A stretch of 45,156 nucleotides of DNA from Chloroflexota bacterium (GTDB taxonomy: Bacteria; Chloroflexota; Anaerolineae; Anaerolineales; UBA4823). The translations under genes were made by a program, and so were the position numbers. Location of the stretch: the NCBI GenBank assembly GCA_030611505.1, contig JAUWPO010000005.1, positions 1 through 45,156 on the forward strand. The letters are read 5' to 3'. Of the stretch, positions 27,207 through 36,706 are shown one piece after another; position 1 is the first letter of the stretch, and each line of letters starts with the position of its first letter. The notes beneath the pieces are model-generated. The model searched no databases and was not told where the DNA came from. It was given only the letters and a program-made list of their open reading frames with translations.

Positions 27207-29939
27207 CTATGCGAAGACTTCCGCCCCCCGCCGCCTTTTGACCAACTTGGATAATTCCACTACGACGAAAACGACAGCACTCGCTATTAGGCAAATAAAC
27301 AAATCCTGCATTGACAACGGCTGGGTTTTGAAGACGGTCTGGAAAACGGGCACATAAATTAACAACAGTTGGAGCACGAATCCCAACATTACCGCGCCAA
27401 CCATCAACCGGTTGGAGAACAGACCAATCCTGAAAAGCGAGTCTCGGCTTGAGCGAGTCGCGAGGGCGTTGCCCATCTGTGCCAGAACCAGCGTGGTAAA
27501 GATCATCGTCTGCCATGGTCCATTGGGATCATTGAACCAATAAAATATGCCAACTCCGAGAGATACAATTCCCAACAGAATCCCGATCCAGATGATCTGC
27601 GAACCCAGACCGCGACTGAAGATGCTCTCCTTAGGATTGAACGGTGATCGCTCCATGATGCCGCGTTCGCCCTTCTCTTCCGCTAAAGCTAAACCCGGCA
27701 AACCATCGGTTATCAGGTTAACCCACAGAATCTGAAGGGGCAATAACGGCAGCGGCATTCCCAACAGGGGTCCGATTAACATTAAAAACAGCTCCCCTGT
27801 ATTGCTGGAAAGCGTATACTTAATGAACTTGCGGATGTTATCAAAAATTGTCCTGCCTTCTTCAACGGCTGCCACTATGGTAGTGAAATTGTCATCGAGC
27901 AGGACCATATCCGCCGATTCTTTAGACACATCCGTACCTGTGATGCCCATCGCAACCCCAATGTCCGCCCGTTTCAAAGCCGGTGCATCGTTCACACCGT
28001 CACCAGTCATCGCTACAATTTCTCCTTCGTTCTGCAAGGCTTCTACTATGTCGAGTTTATGTTCCGGGGCGACGCGCGCATAAACAGACACATCATCCAC
28101 CAATTCTTCAAGCTTTTTTTGTGTCATCTGCGCCAGGTCTTGACCTGACAGATAGTTATCGTTGTCCGTTATCGAGAGGTCTTTGGCAATTTGAACTGCA
28201 GTAAGGGGATGATCACCGGTGATCATCACCGGACGGATTCCGGCCGTTTTTGCCGTAGCTACAGCCTCTTTGACTTCCGGTCGCGGTGGATCCATCATGG
28301 CAACCAGACCCACAAAAACTTCTCCGGTTTCCATTTGATCCTCACTGTTAGTTGAGTCGACCGAATCCAAAACGCGAAATGCTACTCCCAGAACGCGCTG
28401 ACCCTGTTGTGCAAATTGGGCATTTGCATCTAGAATGCGTTTGCGCATCATTTCATCCATAGGCACAATCTGGCTGCCATGCAGGACGCGGTCCGAAATC
28501 TCTATCAAGCCATCGATGGCACCCTTTGTGAGCAAGATGTAGGGCGCTCCTTGCCAGGGCATATGCGTTTGCTGGATTTCTGGGCTCAACTTGTGTATCG
28601 TGGTCATACGCTTGCGCTCCGAAGTAAACGGGATTTCAGCGACCCGCGGACATTCGGCTTCTAATTCGCCTTTGTCGAACCCTAACGCGTTTGCCGCCAA
28701 TACGAGTGCCCCTTCGGTAGGATCTCCTATCGCCCTTTGGACGCCTTGAGAATCCGTATCGAGAACCGCATCATTGCACAAGGCTCCGGCGCAAACAAGC
28801 ACGCTCAGTGCATTCAATTTGGGATCCGAATCATCGCTGACCAACCGGGCGCGCACCAGCTTGCCCCTTCTGTCGACCAGAGTTTCCAAATCTTCTGTAT
28901 TACCTGCCACATCCAGTATGGTTACCGTCATACGGTTTTCTGTCAGGGTGCCGGTCTTGTCCGTGCAGATTACGGTCACCGAGCCAAGCGTTTCGACCGC
29001 CGGCAGTTTTCGGATCAGCGCATTTCGCTTCAGCAGGCGCTGTGATCCAAGCGCCAGCGTGATTGTTACAACCGCGGGCATGCTTTCAGGGATAGCCGCT
29101 ACTGCCAGGCTGACGCCTGTCAGGAACAAGGTCTCTAGATCATCGCCGCGCAGAAGTCCCGTAACAACCACAAAGGCTATAATTACCAAAGCAACCAACG
29201 CTAATGTCTTGCCTAACTGACCAAGGCGACGCTGCAAAGGCGTCTTTTTATCTCCCACATCCTGGATCAAATCAGCGATTTGACCCAATTCCGTATCCAT
29301 CCCTGTTTCAGTTACAACCGCCGTTCCACGTCCGTATGTCACCACGGTACCCATGAAGAGCATATTGTACTGATCGCCAAGAGGGACATCGTCTCCTGAC
29401 CTGACATCCGTACGCTTCACCACCGGCTCCGATTCACCTGTCAGGGCTGATTCTTGAACTTTCAGGTTGACGGTCTCTATCATACGGCTGTCCGCCGGAA
29501 CCAGGTTCCCCGCTTCCTGCAAAATAATATCCCCGGGAACCAACTCTGTGGAAGAAATCTCCTGTACGCGTCCATCACGGCGAACGCGGACAGACGGGAC
29601 CGCCATCTTCTTCAACGCCGCCATGGCTTGTTCCGCCCTGTATTCCTGGCTGAAACCTAGAATAGCGTTCAAGACCACTATCGCCAAGATCACAACAACT
29701 TCTGTATACTCGCCCAATAATGCAGAGACAATCGCGGCGATTATTAATACAATCACCATTACCTCTTTGAATTGTTCCAATAGAATCCACCAAGCGCTCT
29801 TCTTCCCCCGTTCAACTAACTCATTCGGACCATATCTGTCCAAACGCTCCTTGGCTTCGGTTGACGTTAAACCAGTCTCTGCATTTGTCTCCAGGCTCTG
29901 AAGGGTTTCCTGTGCTGTTATTCTGTACCAATCCATCAT
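27207..29939 (-). CDS. Cation-transporting P-type ATPase, calcium type (P2A)
   Basis: A 910-residue P-type ATPase. It has the N-terminal actuator start, TGES in ALTGESEPV, the phosphorylation motif CTDKTGTLTENRM with Asp327, the ATP-binding TGDGVNDAPALKRADIG, and about ten membrane helices. Ion-site residues match SERCA in M4 (AAIPESMPAV, Glu309-like), M5 (NTGELF, Asn768/Glu771-like) and M6 (WVNLITDG, Asn796/Thr799/Asp800-like). In M8 the aligned Glu908 position appears to be Gln (LVLAQMGNAL). Ca2+ export is the best assignment; Mn2+ or a reduced stoichiometry is possible. It starts 6 bases after glgX, so the two are co-transcribed. Two ATGs (29939, 29936) are possible. Confidence 0.9.
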   Translation of the reverse strand: MMDWYRITAQETLQSLETNAETGLTSTEAKERLDRYGPNELVERGKKSAWWILLEQFKEVMVIVLIIAAIVSALLGEYTEVVVILAIVVLNAILGFSQEYRAEQAMAALKKMAVPSVRVRRDGRVQEISSTELVPGDIILQEAGNLVPADSRMIETVNLKVQESALTGESEPVVKRTDVRSGDDVPLGDQYNMLFMGTVVTYGRGTAVVTETGMDTELGQIADLIQDVGDKKTPLQRRLGQLGKTLALVALVIIAFVVVTGLLRGDDLETLFLTGVSLAVAAIPESMPAVVTITLALGSQRLLKRNALIRKLPAVETLGSVTVICTDKTGTLTENRMTVTILDVAGNTEDLETLVDRRGKLVRARLVSDDSDPKLNALSVLVCAGALCNDAVLDTDSQGVQRAIGDPTEGALVLAANALGFDKGELEAECPRVAEIPFTSERKRMTTIHKLSPEIQQTHMPWQGAPYILLTKGAIDGLIEISDRVLHGSQIVPMDEMMRKRILDANAQFAQQGQRVLGVAFRVLDSVDSTNSEDQMETGEVFVGLVAMMDPPRPEVKEAVATAKTAGIRPVMITGDHPLTAVQIAKDLSITDNDNYLSGQDLAQMTQKKLEELVDDVSVYARVAPEHKLDIVEALQNEGEIVAMTGDGVNDAPALKRADIGVAMGITGTDVSKESADMVLLDDNFTTIVAAVEEGRTIFDNIRKFIKYTLSSNTGELFLMLIGPLLGMPLPLLPLQILWVNLITDGLPGLALAEEKGERGIMERSPFNPKESIFSRGLGSQIIWIGILLGIVSLGVGIFYWFNDPNGPWQTMIFTTLVLAQMGNALATRSSRDSLFRIGLFSNRLMVGAVMLGFVLQLLLIYVPVFQTVFKTQPLSMQDLFICLIASAVVFVVVELSKLVKRRRGAEVFA

Positions 29940-29945
29940 CTTCGC

Positions 29946-32039
29946 TTATGCCCTACCAATCCGTCTGTTTTTGCGGGTTTCAGCTACCAACGCCACAATC
30001 GAATACGGACGCACGAGATAGGTAGTACTCCGAATGACCGGGGCGTCCTTCCAATCGCAAAAATCCTGCGGTGATTCAAAATAGGTGTCAATGACACGCC
30101 GCCAACCCATCTTGCCATCACCAGACAGCGGGGGAATCTCAAACTCGAGCGCTCCTGAAAAAGCGTTGAATATGATGTAAAACCGGTCCCTCCGGGCTTG
30201 TACCGTGAAAGCCAGGCTGTGGGAATTATATCCCCAATCCGGTTGGTTCAATTTCGCCCCGTGCCACTCAATCTGCGCTTGATGTAAAAGCTTTGCCAGA
30301 CTCAAACCATGATTCTCACTAAACACGTCCAGGTTTCGTTTAACCCTGATCAACCGCTTAACAAACCTGTGAATGTCTGCGTGCTGTTCAAGCAATCCCC
30401 AATCAAGCCAGCTTATTTCGTTATCCTGGCAGTATGCGTTATTATTACCTCTTTGGGTGCGCCGCATCTCGTCACCCATGAGGATCATTGGCACACCCAG
30501 AGCGAGCAGTGTCATGGTCAGGAAGTTTTTCACTTGCCTGTTGCGAAGTTTCTCAATTTGCGGATTATCAGTTGACCCTTCTTCACCGCAGTTCCAACTC
30601 AAATTATCATCAGACCCATCGCGGTTCCCTTCCATGTTGGTCTCATTATGCTTTTGATTAAAGGACACCAGGTCGTTTAAAGTGAAGCCATCGTGGCATG
30701 TAATAAAATTAATACTTTGTTCTGGTTCTCTCTCCTCGTGTTCGTACAGGTCGGGACTGGCAAAAAAACGCGACCCAACCTGGGGGACCAGACCCGGATC
30801 ACCCCTGAAAAAACTGCGGACGTCATCACGGAACCTGCCATTCCACTCTTTCCAACGGTCGCCGATAAAACTACCAACCTGGTACAAACCCGCCGCATCC
30901 CAAGCTTCGGCAATCAACTTTGTACCTGCCAGGACAGGGTCAGTTTCGATAGACCATAAGATCGGCGGGTTTGCCAATGGCTGTCCCGACTCGTCGCGCG
31001 AAAGGATCGCAGCCAAGTCAAAGCGGAAACCATCTACGTGCATCTCCTTCACCCAATAATGTAAGCTATCAATGATCAGGCGCCGCACCATAGAATGGTT
31101 GGCATTTAAAGTATTGCCGGTGCCGCTGAAATTTGCATAACGGGATTTGTCTTTTTCCAGCATATAATAAACGCTGTTTTCCAGACCGCGCATACAAAAT
31201 GTCGGACCCGAATGGTCACTCTCGGCTGTATGGTTGTAAACTACGTCTAAAATCACCTCAATACCCGCTCGGTGCAATGCCTTGACCATATCCCTGAATT
31301 CATCCAGAGCGTCCAGCGGACCATTCCGGTAACTATAACTGCCATGAGGCACAAAGATTGAGACCGGACTATAACCCCAGTAATTTGTTAATCCTCGTGG
31401 CGCTTCCTGTTCGTCAAATTGGAGTACCGGAAGTAATTCAACAGCCGTGATTCCCAGATCCTTCAGATAAGGTATTTTCTCCACAACCCCGCCGTAAGTA
31501 CCGCGCAACTCCGGATTCACTCCTGAACTGGGATGGCGTGTAAACCCACGCACATGCATCTCGTAAATGATGGTCTGCGAAAACGGATGATGCAGCGGCG
31601 CGTCGTCTTCCCAATTATAATTACTGAGATCAGCGAGGACACTTTTCATCGCAAAAGATGCGTTATCCCCTGGACGGGAGGCGGCCTCGCGGCTGTAATT
31701 TGTAGGGATGGCAACCCCGCGCCCGTACGGATCCAGGAGCACCTTTTGACTGTCAAAGCGGTGACCTCTCTTCGGGTCAAATGGACCATAAGCACGGTAA
31801 GCGTACATCTGACCCGGTTTTAATCCTGGAACGAACACGTGCCAGTAATGAAATGTGCGGTTCAATTGTGGGTCAAGTTTAATAACCCGGGCTGGCTTTG
31901 AATCGTCGACATCATCAAAAAGCAGCAGTTCCAACGCCATGCTGTTTTTAGAATAAAGGCTGAAATTGACACCCCCCGGATACATCGTAGCTCCCAGGGG
32001 GAAGCTCTTTCCTTCTGAAACATCGTCATGGAGGGGCAT
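29946..32039 (-). CDS. glgX: Glycogen debranching enzyme, GlgX/TreX type
   Basis: A 697-residue GH13 isoamylase-type enzyme that hydrolyses alpha-1,6 branch points of glycogen or limit dextrin. An N-terminal CBM48-like beta domain (PLGATMYPGGVNFSLYSKN) precedes the catalytic barrel with DVVYNHTAE, DGFRFDLAAIL (nucleophile Asp341), IAEAWD (acid/base Glu378) and ITCHDGFTLNDL. The frame reaches a TTG at 32063. ATG 32039 is preferred because GGCGGT lies 7-8 bases upstream. It follows pyruvate kinase by about 80 bases and precedes the Ca2+-type ATPase by 6 bases. Its neighbours link glycogen breakdown with glycolytic ATP formation. Confidence 0.93.
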   Translation of the reverse strand: MPLHDDVSEGKSFPLGATMYPGGVNFSLYSKNSMALELLLFDDVDDSKPARVIKLDPQLNRTFHYWHVFVPGLKPGQMYAYRAYGPFDPKRGHRFDSQKVLLDPYGRGVAIPTNYSREAASRPGDNASFAMKSVLADLSNYNWEDDAPLHHPFSQTIIYEMHVRGFTRHPSSGVNPELRGTYGGVVEKIPYLKDLGITAVELLPVLQFDEQEAPRGLTNYWGYSPVSIFVPHGSYSYRNGPLDALDEFRDMVKALHRAGIEVILDVVYNHTAESDHSGPTFCMRGLENSVYYMLEKDKSRYANFSGTGNTLNANHSMVRRLIIDSLHYWVKEMHVDGFRFDLAAILSRDESGQPLANPPILWSIETDPVLAGTKLIAEAWDAAGLYQVGSFIGDRWKEWNGRFRDDVRSFFRGDPGLVPQVGSRFFASPDLYEHEEREPEQSINFITCHDGFTLNDLVSFNQKHNETNMEGNRDGSDDNLSWNCGEEGSTDNPQIEKLRNRQVKNFLTMTLLALGVPMILMGDEMRRTQRGNNNAYCQDNEISWLDWGLLEQHADIHRFVKRLIRVKRNLDVFSENHGLSLAKLLHQAQIEWHGAKLNQPDWGYNSHSLAFTVQARRDRFYIIFNAFSGALEFEIPPLSGDGKMGWRRVIDTYFESPQDFCDWKDAPVIRSTTYLVRPYSIVALVAETRKNRRIGRA

Positions 32040-32117
32040 TAACTGACCGCCTTGAAAATACAACTATGATACGCCGATTTTAATAAAATCCCCATACAAA
32101 CTCCATAGCCCATAGTT

Positions 32118-33578
32118 TCACCAAAAAGATACTTCGCTGGATGGTTTACTGAGATCAATGACTTCTAACTTATTAGTGCCGCCTTCTTTACCTAATGCAG
32201 TTCCCTGGGTTAACAACGCCAGATTCCCTTCCAGACCATGTACCTTAATCCAATCACGGGTGTATTTCTCCCAGCATACTGGACGTTCAGTCTCATGCAT
32301 CGGAAAGACCCCGTATGAAAACTGTAAATCCTGGCAGGTCGAAAGGTTGGGGCTCACTGCTACGATCCAAACCGGCGGGCGAAACCGACTGATCCGGCGC
32401 GGTGTGCTGCCGCTCAAGGTAGGCGTAATTACAGCAGCCGGGTTGAGAGCTTCCGTGCTGAAAAATATGGTCAATGAAATCAAGTCCTCGGTGCTGATCT
32501 CTCCACTGGATTTTGCTTCTTCCAGTATTTTTGCTACATCGAGATTTTCCGAATACGGTTCAGTCACTTGAGCGATGCGCGTCATGACGTCCACCGCTTC
32601 CACGGGAAAACTCCCCATTGCCGTCTCTCCAGACAACATAACACAATCCGTGCCATCAAGGATCGCATTAGCAACATCAGTGGCTTCAGCGCGGGTAGGA
32701 CGCGTGTGGTGAACCATCGATTCGAGCATGTGGGTCGCCGTAATCACTGGTTTGCCACACAAGTTCGCCTGGGTGATGATGCGCTTCTGAGTGATAGCAA
32801 TTTCCTCAATAGGGGTTTCTACACCCAAATCACCACGGGCGACCATGATCCCGTCTGTTACATCCAAGATTGTTTCCAGATTCTCCACCGCCCTTGAGCG
32901 CTCAATCTTGGCGACGATAAAAGGGTTGTAATCCATCGCCCGCGCTGCTTCTCGCACCTCTTCAATATCTTCAGGGCACTGGATGAAGGATTGGCTCACT
33001 GCATCCAGTCTTTGCTCACTTGAGAATTCCAAAAATTCACGGTCGCGGTCAGTAAAGGCGTGGATGCCCAGATCGATTCCCGGCAGGTTAACACCATTGA
33101 AAGAACGCAGTTCGTCGCCCACCAACACCTGACAGTGCACCTGTATGCCAACCACCTTCTCAACTTCAAGCTGGATGAATCCATCGTTGATAAAGATTTT
33201 GTCACCCGGCTTGACCACCTGCGGAAGATTATTAAAGTTTATTGAAGCACGCTTACTGTCGCCAAGGATCTCTTCAATTAGCAGGATGAAGCTCTGCCCC
33301 CGAACAAGATAGACGGGATCATCAGCCAGACGTCCAACGCGAATCTTGGGACCTGGTAAGTCTCCCATAATAGCAACACGCCGACCTACGGCTACAGATG
33401 CAGCGCGTATGTTATCGATGGTCACTAGATGGCTGTCTAAATCCCCGTGTGCGAAATTTAGGCGAGCCACATTCATGCCGCTTACAATCATCTTCTCAAG
33501 GATCTCACGAGATTGAGAAGCCGGTCCAATTGTGCAAACTATTTTCGTCTTCTTCGCAGGTAGATTAGAATTTGTCAT
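32118..33578 (-). CDS. pyk: Pyruvate kinase, predicted K+-independent type
   Basis: A 486-residue glycolytic enzyme that makes ATP and pyruvate from PEP and ADP. It has KIVCTIGPAS, the metal/phosphate motif MVARGDLGVE, and DGTDCVMLSGETAMG. Three motif changes stand out. NFSHG is NFAHG (Ala43, a K+ ligand Ser in K+-dependent enzymes). The DTKGPEIRT segment reads DLPGPKIRV, with Leu, Lys78 and Val as in K+-independent pyruvate kinases. ATQMLESM is ATHMLESM. The start ATG 33578 lies 9 bases after the ParA stop, so the genes are co-transcribed. Confidence 0.95.
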   Translation of the reverse strand: MTNSNLPAKKTKIVCTIGPASQSREILEKMIVSGMNVARLNFAHGDLDSHLVTIDNIRAASVAVGRRVAIMGDLPGPKIRVGRLADDPVYLVRGQSFILLIEEILGDSKRASINFNNLPQVVKPGDKIFINDGFIQLEVEKVVGIQVHCQVLVGDELRSFNGVNLPGIDLGIHAFTDRDREFLEFSSEQRLDAVSQSFIQCPEDIEEVREAARAMDYNPFIVAKIERSRAVENLETILDVTDGIMVARGDLGVETPIEEIAITQKRIITQANLCGKPVITATHMLESMVHHTRPTRAEATDVANAILDGTDCVMLSGETAMGSFPVEAVDVMTRIAQVTEPYSENLDVAKILEEAKSSGEISTEDLISLTIFFSTEALNPAAVITPTLSGSTPRRISRFRPPVWIVAVSPNLSTCQDLQFSYGVFPMHETERPVCWEKYTRDWIKVHGLEGNLALLTQGTALGKEGGTNKLEVIDLSKPSSEVSFW

Positions 33579-33587
33579 GGGTGTAAC

Positions 33588-34352
33588 TTACACTCCCTTT
33601 TTTGCAGTCAAAATAACATCCCTCTGAATATCACCCCACAAATTATGATAGGCGTTTGAAGCAGCCGAAATTGGCGCAAAGGCTGAAACAGGCTGGCGCT
33701 CGATATCCATCCTTTCGACCAGTGACAGATAGGGAATGACGCTTTTCAGCACACCTTTGAACTCAAGACGTATTTCTTCCATGAACTCGCGATGTGTCCT
33801 CCTCTTGTAATCAACCATGGACAAGAAGGGGTGGATGGAATTCAGATCATACCCGATGTCGTCCAGGAATCCAATTAACTGCCTGTGGTTCCGTATCGAC
33901 AACGTTGTTGGTGTTATAGGTACAAGAACATAATCTGCTGCATTGAATATATTCTCTGCCAAAATATTGATCGTTGGAAGACAATCTAGAATGATCAAAT
34001 CGTATTCGTCTTCAAGCGGTTTTAATATTCTGGTCAGCCTGTGTTTAGAACGCTTTAGCTTTATGAAAGTAATATCAAGATTTCTATGCGTGAAATCGGC
34101 TGGCAAGATATCAAGGTTTTCATAATCGGTACCCTTGATGCTCTTTCTAACCTGCTTATTTCCCCCAATAAAACCCCTGGCTTTGGGTTTGATCTTGGGT
34201 TTTACACGGAAGTAATATGTTGTTGAACTCTGCGGATCAAGGTCACAGATCAGAGTAGGCACTCCTGATTGGGCAGCTAAGTACGATAAATTCACGGCTG
34301 CTGCTGTTTTTCCAACCCCGCCTTTGTTGCTATACAACGCCAATACCGTCAC
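33588..34352 (-). CDS. ParA/MinD-family ATPase, orphan type without ParB
   Basis: A 254-residue deviant Walker ATPase. It has SNKGGVGKTAAAV with Lys10 and Lys15, the Walker A' segment CDLDPQSSTTYYF, and Walker B LIILDCLPT. There is no N-terminal HTH, so it resembles small ParA-like cargo-positioning ATPases more than plasmid ParA with a DNA-binding head. A basic segment (KPKIKPKARGFIGGNKQVRKSIKG) follows Walker A', and the C-terminal half is Arg-rich, fitting non-specific DNA binding. The start is GTG at 34352, overlapping the CHAD stop by 4 bases (GTGA), so translation is coupled. No parB or parS was seen. The CHAD neighbour suggests polyphosphate or granule cargo (inference). Confidence 0.88.
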   Translation of the reverse strand: MTVLALYSNKGGVGKTAAAVNLSYLAAQSGVPTLICDLDPQSSTTYYFRVKPKIKPKARGFIGGNKQVRKSIKGTDYENLDILPADFTHRNLDITFIKLKRSKHRLTRILKPLEDEYDLIILDCLPTINILAENIFNAADYVLVPITPTTLSIRNHRQLIGFLDDIGYDLNSIHPFLSMVDYKRRTHREFMEEIRLEFKGVLKSVIPYLSLVERMDIERQPVSAFAPISAASNAYHNLWGDIQRDVILTAKKGV

Positions 34353-35920
34353 AAGGATGCCTCTCTCTCTTTCTGTGCAAATAGATTACGAAATAATTTC
34401 CGATTCTCCGGGCAGGAGAATTCTGTAAAAGTTTTGGAAAACGAAGCCTGGGCGGATTGTTTTTCATTGTCCAAAGCTCCAACAAGGCTGCCAATTGCTA
34501 AAATCGTCTTCCTTGATTGGGCTTCGTTCACCGGCAATTCCTCAGAAATCTCGAGTAGATATTGCTCCTGGATACAGAAATCATTAAAATCACCCAAATT
34601 ATCCTGCAGCTTGCGCAATTGCTTCAACACCATGTCAATCTTCTTGCGGGGGAAAAGATCCGCAAAGAACTCTATCAAGTAGCGCAATTTCTTGCATTCG
34701 ATCCTGAGGAGATGAAGCTGCTTTTCTTGTGGGTCCTGCAGAGCGATACTACCATCTCTTATGACACTCCGGTATCTCTTGTAAATCCTATCCTGTGCAA
34801 GGTCGATAATCGACTGTCCGGCGTATGGCGCTTCGTGATTCTCCGCAGCCGGTTCGTTCAAAAATACCTCCCAATCATTCTTGATACGACCATATTCAAC
34901 AGATCCCAGAGAGTTTACTACATCCATCAGTGACTTTGAGCGCTTTTCCCTGAGATAAGCAAACATCGGAGCAATATCTTCCCGTAATACAACAGGCAGC
35001 ATAGACTTATAAGCTTCCTCTTTCAAGAGATAGACATCCAGGTCTCTAAGCTGGTTGGTGGTTTCCCCTAGAGAGGCAAAGTCATTTTTATAACGATCAG
35101 TTTTTTCGGGCGGGAAAACGTGTTTGAGTTGGGTCAAAGCTGACCGGGTACGGCGGACCGCAACCCGATAATCATGCAAGAATTCTGTATCAATGTCCGT
35201 TTGGATCCCGGGTTCATTTATTTTCATCACTTCAAGCAGAAAGCGTAAAACTCTTTTGACCGCTTCATCTGAACGCATATCAGGTTCGAGTTTAATCTCA
35301 AGTTTAGATGAATAATCGCCGGGCTTTGCTCCAGCCGCCCCCAGGATTTGCAGGTAGATATCACCTTCTGTGATGTACTCACAGCCGGCTTCTGCGAAAT
35401 GATTTGCCAAATCTCGGAAATGCTTTGGATAACCCCTGACTGGTTTAATCTTCAAATGAACCACTGATGGACGCTGGTCGTTACCTGCTGGGAAGCACAC
35501 CTCTTCATGAATTATCCTGACTACCGTTTTATCATCCATATTCAAAATGCGATAAGAGCAGGTTTTTCGCTGGACTTCAGCCCGTTTTAGTAGCGCTCGC
35601 ATTTCTACAACAGGTGCTAATTGCCTTTTCAAGTTGCTTTCGGGTAAATCCTCGACAAAAACCGGTTGTATGACGGTTGTAAGAGTACTGAGAATGTCAT
35701 CATCCGGTAGTAGGTGTAAGCTCAATTTATTTCCACAAAGATAAAGCGCAAGAGATTCATCAAACAGCCGCCAGTCGAAAGTATCCAATAGGGTTAACGG
35801 CTCGAGAAACGGTCTCTCTCTTTCAAAAGCGTGAATTGGCGCCAATTCAGATTCTAGTTCCCCAAAGCTATAACCATCTGGCATTTGAAATATCATGTTA
35901 TTCAAGATTTGCCCATCCAT
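34349..35920 (-). CDS. CYTH-like/CHAD domain polyphosphate-binding protein
   Basis: A 523-residue protein. The N-terminal half (about residues 20-215) looks like a divergent CYTH-type domain (LLDTFDWRLFDESLALYL). The C-terminal CHAD domain (about 220-510) is an all-helical, basic domain whose conserved His, Lys and Arg residues bind inorganic polyphosphate. Visible are LHDYRVAVRRTRSALTQL and HLLRIECKKLRYLIEFF. The full frame opens at a TTG (35923), and ATG 35920 is used. CHAD proteins associate with polyphosphate granules in other bacteria. The overlap with a ParA gene, and pyruvate kinase downstream, make a granule-linked locus plausible (inference). No ppk or ppx gene is in the window. Confidence 0.85.
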   Translation of the reverse strand: MDGQILNNMIFQMPDGYSFGELESELAPIHAFERERPFLEPLTLLDTFDWRLFDESLALYLCGNKLSLHLLPDDDILSTLTTVIQPVFVEDLPESNLKRQLAPVVEMRALLKRAEVQRKTCSYRILNMDDKTVVRIIHEEVCFPAGNDQRPSVVHLKIKPVRGYPKHFRDLANHFAEAGCEYITEGDIYLQILGAAGAKPGDYSSKLEIKLEPDMRSDEAVKRVLRFLLEVMKINEPGIQTDIDTEFLHDYRVAVRRTRSALTQLKHVFPPEKTDRYKNDFASLGETTNQLRDLDVYLLKEEAYKSMLPVVLREDIAPMFAYLREKRSKSLMDVVNSLGSVEYGRIKNDWEVFLNEPAAENHEAPYAGQSIIDLAQDRIYKRYRSVIRDGSIALQDPQEKQLHLLRIECKKLRYLIEFFADLFPRKKIDMVLKQLRKLQDNLGDFNDFCIQEQYLLEISEELPVNEAQSRKTILAIGSLVGALDNEKQSAQASFSKTFTEFSCPENRKLFRNLFAQKEREASL

Positions 35921-36000
35921 CAATTGATATCCATACCCTTTTTTTACTAACCCCTTGCTTTAACAGCCCTGGAGCGGGTATCTTTTTCATATCTTTGTTT

Positions 36001-36654
36001 TCATTCTTCCCAACCATACTTGCCAACCAAAGGTACAAACGCCACCGGGATTACGTTTTCGCATTGAAAATCGTCACCCTTACGAAGCCAACGCTCCAGG
36101 AATTGTCCTCCTCGACTGCCGACCGGAATAACCAGCTTGCCTCCCTCATCAAGCTGGTCCAATAGTGCTTGAGGCACGTTGGGCGCTGCCGCTGTGACGA
36201 TTATGCCCTTATAGGGGGCATACTGTGGTAATCCTTTAGAACCATCTCCGATATGAATATGTACATTCCCCAACCCAAGGTCTTCCATCAGCCGGGATGC
36301 TTGGCGAGCTAATTCCTCGTGGCGTTCAATCGTGTAGACATCGCGTGCCAGGAACCCTAATACTGCAGCCTGGTATCCAGAGCCGGTGCCGATCTCCAGA
36401 ACAGTTTCATCGCCTTTCAATTCAAGAAGTTGTGACATCAAAGCGACAATGTAGGGCTGCGAAATCGTCTGCCCCCGTCCAATAGGAAGCGGACCATCGC
36501 TGTATGCCAGGTGATGATATTCTGGTAGGACGAAACGATGACGCGGTACTTTGCGCATAGCTTCCAGCACAAGCGGGTCTCTAATATCGCGACTGAGAAG
36601 CTGGTTCTCAACCATGTGCTTTCGATCAGCTTCAAAATCTGTCTTGTCGTTCAT
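36001..36654 (-). CDS. pcm: Protein-L-isoaspartate O-methyltransferase
   Basis: A 217-residue SAM-dependent enzyme that methylates L-isoaspartyl residues and so starts repair of aged proteins. It has the family motif GRGQTISQPYIVALM, the SAM loop VLEIGTGSGYQAAVLGFLA, and the closing DQLDEGGKLVIPVG. It is slightly shorter than the typical 210-230 range limit but complete. It lies between the LLM oxidoreductase gene and the CHAD gene, all on the minus strand. A 77-base gap to CHAD holds no clear promoter. Confidence 0.95.
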   Translation of the reverse strand: MNDKTDFEADRKHMVENQLLSRDIRDPLVLEAMRKVPRHRFVLPEYHHLAYSDGPLPIGRGQTISQPYIVALMSQLLELKGDETVLEIGTGSGYQAAVLGFLARDVYTIERHEELARQASRLMEDLGLGNVHIHIGDGSKGLPQYAPYKGIIVTAAAPNVPQALLDQLDEGGKLVIPVGSRGGQFLERWLRKGDDFQCENVIPVAFVPLVGKYGWEE

Positions 36655-36706
36655 ATTGTTTGAAAGGATAAGGTTTTAGGGATTAGGACCATACATTTAT
36701 CTCGTT

